DNA of 64,000 nt. It comes from Ophioceras dolichostomum (taxonomy: Eukaryota; Ascomycota; Sordariomycetes; Magnaporthales; Ophioceraceae). Made by a program: the position numbers and the translations under genes. The notes beneath the pieces were generated by a model. The model had not been told where the DNA came from. It saw only the letters and a list, made by a program, of their open reading frames with translations, and made no database searches. Shown piece by piece: positions 56,070-64,000 of this stretch. Each line of letters starts with the position of its first letter. Positions within the stretch are counted from its first letter, which is position 1. The DNA lies in contig PYST01000086.1 of the NCBI GenBank assembly GCA_003049485.1, positions 56,416 through 120,415 on the forward strand, written 5' to 3'.

Positions 56070-58730
56070 ATGGCTGAGAAAGAGGAGTCGCGGCATATTT
56101 ACGTACCGCCAAAGGCGTACGGCTTCCCCGCCGAAGCCTTCGACCCATCCCGCCTCCCAGACGCCGATACCGATTTCTTGCGCGCCGAAGACATCGAGGC
56201 CTTTATCCAAGCGCTCTCGGCCCCCGACCCCGCCCATTCGCTCAACGACGAAAACTCGACTCTGCGCAGCCCCAGTCTGCGTAGCTTCGGCAGCTTCGAC
56301 TTTACTCGGCGACGTGGCTCGACAGCACCCGACAGCGAGGACCCCCAAGTCGTCGCCGCTCATGCCGCAGCCGCAGCAGGCGAGCCGGTCCCCAGTAACA
56401 ACACCGGCCTGGAGAGGAATGCAAGTATCGACAACATCAATGGTGCAAATAACGACGCCATCGGAAACGGTGGTCCACAGCAGTCGCTCTTCATCACAGC
56501 GCAGTCCGACTGGGCGCCTGTGCACGAGAAAGTGATCGGCGCACATCACAGCAACAGTGTCCGTCGCTCCAGTCGCGTGCGGCGTGTTGGAGAAGGAGGG
56601 GGAGCAGGAGGGGGAGGGTCCCGTCGAAGTCGGCGTCGCCCACGTGCCACACCACGCCCGGGCCGCCGAACTAGAGACGAGACGCGAGAGGGCTACCTGT
56701 ACGGGTTGCTAAAGTGGCCGTTCCTCCTGTTCGTGTGCGCCTGGATCGCGGGCCTCTCGGTGGCATATCTAGCGACGCGGGCCTACGTTTGGACCTACGA
56801 GCAGTTCGTCACATGGCGCGGCCGACGCGAGCGACTGCGGCGCAACATGCGTGCCACGTCCAGATACGCCGACTGGGTGACTGCGGCGCGTGAGCTGGAC
56901 GACTTCTTGGGAAACGGCGCATGGAGGGAGGAGAATGAGTTCGCCTACTACGACAGCAAGACCGTACGCCGGGTCTGGGAGCAGCTTCGGCAGTGTCGCA
57001 GCCGCGCCCAAGAGGCAGAGGGGAGATGGACAGGGCCAGTCTCTGGGGCGGCCTCAGCTACCGCCAAGAAGACCGACGCAAAGGCGGTCGAAGACCTGAA
57101 GGTGCTAATCGAGGCCTGCATCAAGAACAACTTCGTCGGCGTCGAGAACCCGCGCCTGTACAGCCAGACGTACTACGGCACCAAGCACTTGGTGCAGAAC
57201 TTCATCGACGAGGTCGAGCGCAGCGTGCGGTTCCTCCTCGAGACGCGGCAACTCAGCGTGGAAGAGAAGCGGGCCATGTTCAAGCGCATCAACGCCAACT
57301 ACGGCCGCACGGCGCTGTGCCTCTCCGGTGGTGCCTCGTTCGCGTACTACCACTTCGGCGTCGTCAAGGCGTTGCTCGAGGAGGACCTGTTGCCGGACGT
57401 GATCACCGGCACGAGCGGTGGTGCTCTAGTGGCGGCTTTGGTGGCAACCCGCACGAACGCCGAGCTGCGCGAGCTGCTGGTCCCCGCGTTGGCAGAACAC
57501 ATCACGGCCTGCAACGAGCCGGCCACCGTTTGGCTGCGTCGCTGGTGGTCGACGGGGGCGCGCTTCGACTCGGTCGACTGGGCACGCAAGTCCTCCTGGT
57601 GGACGCGCGGCTCCACCACGTTTCGCGAGGCATACGAGCGGACCGGCCGCATCCTCAACGTGTCGTGTGTGCCGGCGGACCCGCACTCCCCAACCATCCT
57701 GTGCAACCACCTCACCTCCCCTGACTGCGTTATATGGTCCGCCATAATAGCCTCGGCCGCCGTGCCCGGCATCTTGAATCCCGTGGTCCTGATGATGAAG
57801 CGCCCCGACGACAGCCTGGCCCCTTACAGCTTCGGCCACAAGTGGAAGGACGGCAGCCTGCGCACCGACATCCCCATCCGCGCCCTCAACCTGCACTTCA
57901 ACGTCAACTTTACCATCGTCAGCCAGGTGAACCCACACATCAACCTGTTCTTCTTCAGCAGCAGGGGCACCGTCGGCCATCCTGTGACCCACCGCCGTGG
58001 GAGGGGCTGGCGCGGCGGGTTCCTCGGGAGCGCGGTGGAGCAGACGATCAAGCTCGACCTGAGGAAGTGGCTAAGAGTCCTGAAGCAGCTCGAGCTGCTG
58101 CCCAGGCCGCTGGGCCAGGACTGGTCCCAGCTGTGGCTGCAGCAGTTCGGAGGCACCGTCACCATCTGGCCCAAGTCGGTGATCTCGGACTTTTGGCACA
58201 TCCTCTCCGACCCGGACCCGCCCAAGCTGGCGCGCATGATACACGAGGGCCAGCAGTCCGCGTTCCCAAAACTCAAGTTCGTCTCCAACCGACTCCGCGT
58301 GGAGCGCCTGGTCGAGAAGGGCCGGCGGGAGACGAGGCCGACGGCCTCGTTCCGCAGGGGGAGCACTGAGAGCATCATCAGCGACGACGACCTGCAGGAG
58401 CTGCTGCTGCTCAGGGAGATCCAGAACGCCGACGACTTCACGGGGGCCGAGGGCGGGACCGGCAGCGGCACCGCCACCAGCTCCGAGCTGGACGATATGG
58501 ACACCACCCGTGAGGACATCGAGATCGATGGGGCCGACGTGGATGACGAGTATGATGGCGTTTATGCCGCGGGCCGACGGCGGTACGAGGGCGAGGGCGA
58601 GGGCGAGGGCGAGGGCGAGGGCTCTGCGGAACGCGAACGCGAACGCGAACCGCTGTTAGTACCTGCGGCTACAACCGCCGCTGCCCGTGCAGGCTCAAAC
58701 GCCGGCAGCCTAGGAATCAAGGAGGACTGA
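56070..58730 (+). CDS. Patatin-like phospholipase / triacylglycerol lipase (Tgl4/Tgl5 type)
   Basis: Single exon, 886 residues, near the 910 of yeast Tgl4. Lipid-droplet or ER-associated acyl hydrolase that mobilises triacylglycerol. A disordered N-terminus with a poly-Gly/Arg linker leads to a hydrophobic hairpin at about 212-238 (LLKWPFLLFVCAWIAGLSVA). The DUF3336-like region precedes patatin. Catalytic features are the oxyanion hole LSGGASFAYYHFG (418-430), the nucleophile Ser449 in GTSGG, and the dyad Asp594 in KWKDGSLRTDIP. ASAAVPGILNPVVLM and NPHINLFFF are family-like. The C-terminus is acidic and ends in a Gly-Glu and an Arg-Glu repeat run, then a short tail (GSLGIKED). The ATG at 56070 begins a typical fungal start (MAEKEESRHIYVPPKAYGFP). 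Confidence 0.94.
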   Translation: MAEKEESRHIYVPPKAYGFPAEAFDPSRLPDADTDFLRAEDIEAFIQALSAPDPAHSLNDENSTLRSPSLRSFGSFDFTRRRGSTAPDSEDPQVVAAHAAAAAGEPVPSNNTGLERNASIDNINGANNDAIGNGGPQQSLFITAQSDWAPVHEKVIGAHHSNSVRRSSRVRRVGEGGGAGGGGSRRSRRRPRATPRPGRRTRDETREGYLYGLLKWPFLLFVCAWIAGLSVAYLATRAYVWTYEQFVTWRGRRERLRRNMRATSRYADWVTAARELDDFLGNGAWREENEFAYYDSKTVRRVWEQLRQCRSRAQEAEGRWTGPVSGAASATAKKTDAKAVEDLKVLIEACIKNNFVGVENPRLYSQTYYGTKHLVQNFIDEVERSVRFLLETRQLSVEEKRAMFKRINANYGRTALCLSGGASFAYYHFGVVKALLEEDLLPDVITGTSGGALVAALVATRTNAELRELLVPALAEHITACNEPATVWLRRWWSTGARFDSVDWARKSSWWTRGSTTFREAYERTGRILNVSCVPADPHSPTILCNHLTSPDCVIWSAIIASAAVPGILNPVVLMMKRPDDSLAPYSFGHKWKDGSLRTDIPIRALNLHFNVNFTIVSQVNPHINLFFFSSRGTVGHPVTHRRGRGWRGGFLGSAVEQTIKLDLRKWLRVLKQLELLPRPLGQDWSQLWLQQFGGTVTIWPKSVISDFWHILSDPDPPKLARMIHEGQQSAFPKLKFVSNRLRVERLVEKGRRETRPTASFRRGSTESIISDDDLQELLLLREIQNADDFTGAEGGTGSGTATSSELDDMDTTREDIEIDGADVDDEYDGVYAAGRRRYEGEGEGEGEGEGSAEREREREPLLVPAATTAAARAGSNAGSLGIKED

Positions 58731-59476
58731 AGTTTTTGGTGGGAGTAGGAGCAGATCGCCCCAGTTAGGAGGAGATAGAAGATAGAGGGATCAGCATGGC
58801 GAGATGTCATCATTATCTTTTCACCGGGAGGTAATCTTTGGCTCGCTTCTAGGGTAGAATTTTTTGGGGGGTTTGAAAGGACTGGACTGGCGGCGGTAGT
58901 AGTATCCTCCCGCCAGACAACCAGGTGGTTGAACATCTTTACTGCAGGAGCACGTGAAATCATACCACTCATTACCCCATAGACAGATGTTCAGATATAG
59001 AAAGCAGACTGTAGGGATTTTCTATCTTGGAAGACGTACTCCCTCGAAGCTTTCTGGGGCTACGTTGGATAGGTACCTGACCCAGGTATGTACGGAAACA
59101 TACTTCCGTAATGAGACCAAACCTCAAGAATCCATCATCTACTTCGTGGCCATACAGTTAATCGCCACCGTGTCGCTTGCACCCAAGAGAGACGTGCCTT
59201 GTCAGGAGCCAGGAATCAGGAGTCATTAGCGGCAAATGAGCCACGGAGAGTCAGAGACACTATCATGTGCTCCTTGTGAAGCAAACCAAGGAATACTCTC
59301 TTGGTCGACCACTTGTCCGCCGTATAATACCAGTTTCCCTGGTCCCCTTACTGCACGTATGTCTAGGTATCAAGGGATATTAGCTTCAGTTTCCTATACC
59401 CCCTCGGTGAGAACCTGATTCCTAGATTTATGTGTCTCCAGTGCGAAGATGAACATCCGTACAAGATCTAGACACC
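58731..59476. other. spacer downstream of patatin gene
   Basis: No gene or repeat of note; possible 3' end of the lipase transcript. Confidence 0.6.
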
Positions 59477-60172
59477 ATGATACCATTGTTTCTTTCTCAT
59501 CGCGAGAAATACAAGGAGCAAGCCTTGCGGAGATCCTCGCGCCAGGGCCACCTGCAACGCAACGAATCCGCCGGCTCCTCGACTGCCACCGCGGATCGGA
59601 CTGAAGCAAGTAAAACAAGCCGAGAGCTAGGAGATGAACACGACGAAGGAGAGCAACAGATAAGAGTGAAAGAAGGGGAAGAGATCCGGAAAAACAAAAA
59701 CAAGGAGAAGGGAGTTCTAGATTACGCCGATCTTAAATCGCAGGATGACGGAGACGCCGCCGATGGGGAAGAAGAGCCGGACGACCCTCTGCCCTCAGTA
59801 GAGGAACAGTCACGGCATCTGAAGGAGAATCATCTCCAGTCACAACAACGGCACCCACAGCAGCAGCAGCAGCAACAACAACAACCTCAAGCTAGGCCAC
59901 CCGAACAACGCCAACGCCCAATTGCGATGACCAAGGAGCACCTGGTCGCTCTGCTCCGGCACAACGTCCAGTTCCGCTACCGGCTCAAGCCCCCGGAGGA
60001 CAGCATGCCATGCCAGGTCATCGGGTTGAGACCGGAGGACCTGTGGTGGCATGGCTCCAGCCCGTTGTGGCAGGAGTGGCTGCCTGGGGAAGATATGATG
60101 AGGTATGAAGAAGACAGGTACGACTACGGAGACGTTGAGGAAGAGGAGGAAGAGGAGGAAGCGGATGCGTAA
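59477..60172 (+). CDS. Gln/Glu-rich hypothetical protein
   Basis: Open frame of 231 residues from ATG 59477. The first 130 residues are charged and disordered, followed by a poly-Gln run of nine at about 135. The segment 145-205 looks folded and coding: AMTKEHLVALLRHNVQFRYR, MPCQVIGLRPEDLWWHG, SPLWQEWLPGED. It ends in an acidic tail (VEEEEEEEEADA). No known domain and no intron evidence. The Trp-rich segment and third-base C/G bias there are the main support. Only that segment may be truly coding, and the start may lie elsewhere. Confidence 0.55.
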   Translation: MIPLFLSHREKYKEQALRRSSRQGHLQRNESAGSSTATADRTEASKTSRELGDEHDEGEQQIRVKEGEEIRKNKNKEKGVLDYADLKSQDDGDAADGEEEPDDPLPSVEEQSRHLKENHLQSQQRHPQQQQQQQQQPQARPPEQRQRPIAMTKEHLVALLRHNVQFRYRLKPPEDSMPCQVIGLRPEDLWWHGSSPLWQEWLPGEDMMRYEEDRYDYGDVEEEEEEEEADA

Positions 60173-60714
60173 AGGGAGGAGGAGGAGGACGAGGAGGAGG
60201 ATGGGGAGAAGGAGCGTCAAGATGAGAGAAGCTCTCGTTAGGTAGGTACCTAATGTAGGTAGATACAAGGACGGCTTCTGTAACTGCAGATAGACTGCAA
60301 GACCTCGCACGGCCAAGGTGTACCGAGTGACAGCCCCGAAAAGTCAGATTAGGTCATAAAAGATAGCAAGCGACTAACTGCGTCCACCACCAAAGTGATG
60401 AAACCTGCCCGGCCAGTTTTAGAATAAGTAATAATAAGTAATAATACGTAGATGGTATCTAAGCCGAGATCGGCGGAAACTCTGGTAAAGAAAGTGTAGC
60501 ATCCTGCACGAACTAGGAATTGGGCAAATGAAGGGGGGGAAAGAACCGTCATGCTACAAAGAAAACCCGTCCGTCTATGAAAAATATCGAATGCCACTAT
60601 GGCCTCTATCTAGGTCTAGCGACCGAAGCAGAGATGGGGAAGCAGGTGACAAAAGAAAAGGAAATTAGAGAAAGACAAGGAAACAGAAACCGCCCCCTAG
60701 GCTATGTCTACACC
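60173..60714. other. convergent spacer
   Basis: 3' flanks of two convergent genes; contains a TAGGTACC word near 60240-60262. No gene is seen. Confidence 0.6.
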
Positions 60715-62099
60715 TCACCGATCGATGCTCGAGCCGCCGCCACCACGAGACGACTTCCTCTCAGCCTGGAGCCCGGTCATGGCCATCTCCTCGCCGTCGA
60801 TCGTCACCTTGCCGCGCCTGGGGTCCTCACGACCGAGGAAGATGCCGGGGTGGCCGATCATCAGGAGGTAAGTCGCAATAATGATGAGTCTGTGAGCCAG
60901 CCAGCCAGCCGCACAAAAGAGAGCCCTTGATGTCAGCAAACGCGCTACCGGAGTTTGGAGCTTTATAGAGTACATAGGTAGATAGGAAGATAGGACCTAG
61001 TGCAAGATGAGCCTAGGCCTCATGGATAGAGGCTCGAGCCTTTGGTTTGCAAAAAAAAAAAAAAAAAAAAAACTTACACCCCCTCTAGCGCGATGAAAAG
61101 ACCCTCATTCCGAATCGAAGGCCCGCTGTACCCCTTGCTCAGCTCCTCGACCCTGTACGCGCTGCGGCCGAGGATGAGCAGTGTGGCGCTCCCCATGCCC
61201 GCGAAGAAGACCTTGAGCCTCGTGCCGAACGCGCGCGCCTCGCCCGACCGGAAGTAGCGGACCAGGTAGTCGACGAAGCAGACGATGAAGGAAGTCAGGG
61301 TGAAGACCTGGAAGCCCAGGCCCGCGAGCCCGAGGTTGACGCCCGTCTGGGAGGCGCCGCTGGTGGTGGTGGAGAGGGCGCCGCCGACGGCCTGGAGGAC
61401 GAGCGCCACGGCGTCGCAGGGCATGAAGATGTAGTAGAAGGCGCGCGGGGGGAGGCGGGAGTAGGCGGGGGAGAGGTAGGTGATGCTGCAGCAGGCGATG
61501 TGAGATGGGTCAGGCAGGCAGTTAGTAGGCGCGCAAACAGATCTACAGGTAGATACATAGGTAGGTACCTAGGTAGGTACCTAGGTAGGTTGGCAGGAAG
61601 GGACTCACGTTTTTGCTAGTGTGGCATATATCGCACCGCACATGAACACTGGGGACGTACCCACAAGAACTGTTTGTTTTGGGTCGCTTGGTAAGCATGA
61701 GAGAAGACCGAGATGTACAGGAACAGACAGTACAGTCAACTAAGCACGGAAAAGAATCAAACACAAACCGATCTGGACCATGAAGGCGTTGAAGCTCCAC
61801 GGGTTATACCACAGCGCGATCCTCCCGGCATATCCAGCCACGCAGCCCAGACAGCCGGCGATCATGCAGTACATAAACCACCAGCTCCTCCAGCGGACGC
61901 CGAGGTAGGTGTGGATTACGGCGGCGAGGAGGTTCAGCGCGATGAACATGCCGTTGGCCACGAGCGAGGGGCGGTAGCCGTATACGCTCATCTCGACGGG
62001 GCAGAGCTCCAGCGTGCAGTTGGCCTTTGGGCCGAAGATGACGAAGTGGCCGGCCCCCGGTGGCGCGCCGCCGCCGGGTTGCGTCTGGCCTCCGGACAT
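60715..62099 (-). CDS. RTA1-family membrane protein (lipid-translocating exporter type)
   Basis: Seven-helix fungal membrane protein related to yeast Rta1/Rsb1, which act in resistance to aminocholesterol and in sphingoid base export. Four exons: 62099-61769, 61669-61609, 61485-61078, 60889-60715, giving 324 residues with consistent phases. The ATG at 62099 gives MSGGQTQPGG; the frame is open further upstream, but that is leader sequence. Marks are YGYRPSLVANGMFIALNLLA, GCVAGYAGRIALW, GTSPVFMCGAIYATLAKT-ITYLSPAYSRLPPRAFYYIF, CDAVALVLQAVGGAL, GLGFQVFTLTSFIVCF and EGV-LIIIATYLLMIGHPGIF. The cytosolic tail is Gly/Ser-rich. Intron 2 contains TAGGTAGGTACC tandems; intron 3 starts GTAAGT followed by a run of Ts. 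Confidence 0.94.
61051..61072 (+). repeat. poly-A run in RTA1 intron 3
   Basis: About 22 consecutive As on the plus strand (poly-T in the transcript sense), immediately inside the donor GTAAGT of the leftward gene. The exact length may be unreliable in the assembly. Confidence 0.9.
61557..61592. repeat. TAGGTAGGTACC tandem in RTA1 intron 2
   Basis: Nearly three copies of a 12-bp unit that is itself partly palindromic (GGTACC). The same motif family occurs in the 13-kb desert and other spacers. Confidence 0.85.
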
Positions 62100-64000
62100 T
62101 GTTGGGTGTGTGTGTATATATGTGCGTGTGCGCAGAGCGCGTTTGTTTGCTTGCTGAACGGCGACGGGTCGCGGAGTTGAAATGCTTTTGAGATGTGGTT
62201 GCCGGGTGGTACGGGGGGCGGGGTGATGGGGGAAGGACGTATATATGATACGAGAACCCTGAGACAAAAGGGGCTGAGCTAGTAGGAAAGCGCGAGGGTG
62301 ACGAGGGTATTTGGTACGTCTATGTATATATACCTAGATAGGTAGGTCTGCAATGTCTATTCGAGAACAACGGAAAGCAGAACGAAAAGGGATCGAGAGA
62401 AATTCTAGGAGTTGATGTCGAGACTCTGAAGAAGGTGAGAGAGTGGCGGTTGTCAACAGTGATGGAGGCAAACTCCGTCACCCATACTTATAAATCTTCA
62501 TTCACTCACGCTCACCTGCGGCCCCAAGCTCGGCGACGTGTAACGGATGCGAGTCCGAATCGGGGCCCCCCCGCCCGCCGCGTTTGGACATATCGACGAT
62601 CGTCGTATGTGCATAGCCGTAGGGAAGGAAAAGAAAGGAGAGTAGGGAGGGAGTATGCGGCCAGCCTGCCTGCAGCCCTATTTGCCGGCTGGCAAAGCAT
62701 CGACCCCCAAAAACGTCCGGGACTGATAGCCAGCCAGCCAGGCCTGCTCCGGATTTGGGACACGGAAGGATTTGTCGAGTTCCTTCCCGCCAGGCTCTAT
62801 GTATGTAAGTGGGTTTGTCAGATCGTTTTCTCTCTCGCACCCGCTTAGGGCCGCATAAGGCCGCCTAGGGCCGCCCAACTTTGGGGGAGCTTTGACTTGC
62901 GGGAGGTCAACACTCTCGGCCTAATAGAGCAAGCGGACTACTGAGCCACAACGCGGTGTGCTGTTCGCTGGCGGCGGTAACAGCATTGGATGGCTCCATT
63001 TACGCGGCCATTGCTTCCGTCCGTCTTTCTTTTACCATCCCGTTCCTGATTCTCGGTCGAGACACGCGTCAAATGTGGGGGAATAAGTTGTATGGGAGAT
63101 AGAAAGAAAAAAGGGAAAAACCTCCGTATGGTCGTCATCCAACATGCAAAGGGATGGGGGTGTTGAGGCTGAGGTGGATGAACCAGACAATCGGATTGGG
63201 TCCAAGGGGACGAGAAGTGCCGCTCGGCGTGAGGTTGGTGCGACTTACATCCCGATTAGGAGGCTTAAGCGAATGCGAGCAACGGCTCTCTGAGAGAAAG
63301 CGAAACCGAAGAAATATAATCAGCCCGGTCCGGCGCTCTCGCATGAGAAGATGGAAAAACTAACAATTCGGCCATATTCTTCTACTTCCCTCTGTAGTCG
63401 CAAGAAAGAGTGTTGGTTATGAGCTTGTGAAACTTTTCGCATCGTCGATGACGTCTTGGTATGTGGAAGGGAAGGAAGGAAGGTCCTTGATGGCGATACC
63501 AGCTTGCGCAGCCTTGACGACACCCATTATACGACGAGTGTTTTGCAGAGTCAATTATCGCAACAGTATCGCGTGGAGCTAAAGGTGTCGACTATGGACA
63601 ACCTGGCGGCAGTTCGGAAGAAAACACAGCCCAGTTTTAGCAATCGAATATCTGTTCAGAGAAGAGAGCCTGCTATTCCGGTGCTGTCCTCGCCCAGACA
63701 GACACGACAACGTCTGCATGTGTCCTCCATCAGGCACGTAGAATTAACAGCTTCTGATACTCCATTGACTTGGACAGTCATGACCTTTCCCCCTAGTCCC
63801 CTAACCCCTGAGTCCACGCGATCACCGCCGGAGGCCTTACAGCACCACAACCACGCCAACGACGAACGAAGCCATTAGCGCGATCGAGCACCCGAGGCCA
63901 AACACCCCTCCGCCACCACCACCACCATCAACAAGCCCACTCCTCCTCCAGCCCCTCCGTCTCCTCCCGTGTCTGACGGACCCCACACTCTCCGATGTCG
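62100..64000. other. right-edge region without a supported gene
   Basis: Upstream region of the RTA1 gene followed by about 1.5 kb of unassigned sequence. From 63879, after CCATTAG, a Pro-rich frame runs to the window edge (HPSATTTTINKPTPPPAPPS, then PPVSDGPHTLRCR). This could be the start of an exon of a rightward gene or part of a repeat. The same sequence in C-skewed form is at 27091-27170. Confidence 0.4.

Noticed and set aside
57105..58519. Long antisense frames inside the patatin gene
   Set aside because: Mirror frames created by GC-rich third positions of the real gene.
62871..62955. tRNA-like words on the minus strand (GTGGCTCAGTAGTCCGC)
   Set aside because: The D-arm-like piece is not followed by an anticodon arm and a GTTCNAANC T-loop at the right spacing.
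1..64000. CRISPR arrays, secondary-metabolite cluster, or RIP-mutated transposon blocks
   Set aside because: No regularly spaced repeats, no PKS/NRPS or P450 genes, and no extended AT-rich region with TA excess was seen.

Overview
The window is nuclear DNA of a filamentous ascomycete (Pezizomycotina, most likely a Sordariomycete). The grounds are short spliceosomal introns (74-400 nt, mostly GTRNGT donors with CTRAY-like branch sites), GC-rich third codon positions, wide microsatellite-rich spacers, and a gene set of fungal type: a Hos4-like ankyrin protein, an RTA1 membrane protein, a CON-13-like secreted protein, a Tgl4-type patatin lipase and DFG10. I see no prokaryotic features, CRISPR array, tRNA or rRNA. 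I rebuilt exon structures by hand from reading frame, splice signals and remembered family sequences.

Layout. 1-884 (minus): 5' part of a CENP-B/Psq-type helix-turn-helix gene, cut by the window edge. 885-13842: about 13 kb without a gene I can support, full of simple repeats and TAGG/CCTA hairpins, with a 25-N assembly gap. 13843-16332 (minus): DRG1/Rbg1 GTPase, seven exons. 17539-22764 (minus): very large Hos4-like ankyrin/coiled-coil protein. 24520-25563 (plus) ALKBH6 dioxygenase, convergent with 25692-26769 (minus) DFG10/SRD5A3 polyprenol reductase. 27762-28799 (plus): IAH1-type GDSL esterase. 30711-33034 (plus): 723-residue fungal protein of unknown role. 34201-35297 (minus): isochorismatase-fold hydrolase with a 16-nt exon. 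35855-37657 (minus): zinc-finger protein. 38178-39134 (minus): mitochondrial ATP synthase delta subunit. 41909-42247 (minus): a doubtful small spliced gene. 45110-47416 (plus): acidic DUF3295-like protein. 49241-50531 (plus): SAR1. 53818-55006 (plus): secreted CON-13-like protein with an HEXXH motif. 56070-58730 (plus): patatin-like lipase. 59477-60172 (plus): Gln/Glu-rich hypothetical protein. 60715-62099 (minus): RTA1 family protein.

The genes form no pathway or cluster. They are mostly housekeeping functions (ribosome-associated GTPase, chromatin, dolichol synthesis, ATP synthase, COPII GTPase, lipid turnover) in an ordinary core-genome arrangement. I found no convincing new multi-gene system. 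The observations most worth following are the 16-nt microexon, the 13-kb desert beside a DNA-binding gene, and two assembly anomalies: a gap whose flanks overlap by 13 nt, and a poly-C tract running into a C-skewed copy of the sequence at the right edge of the window.
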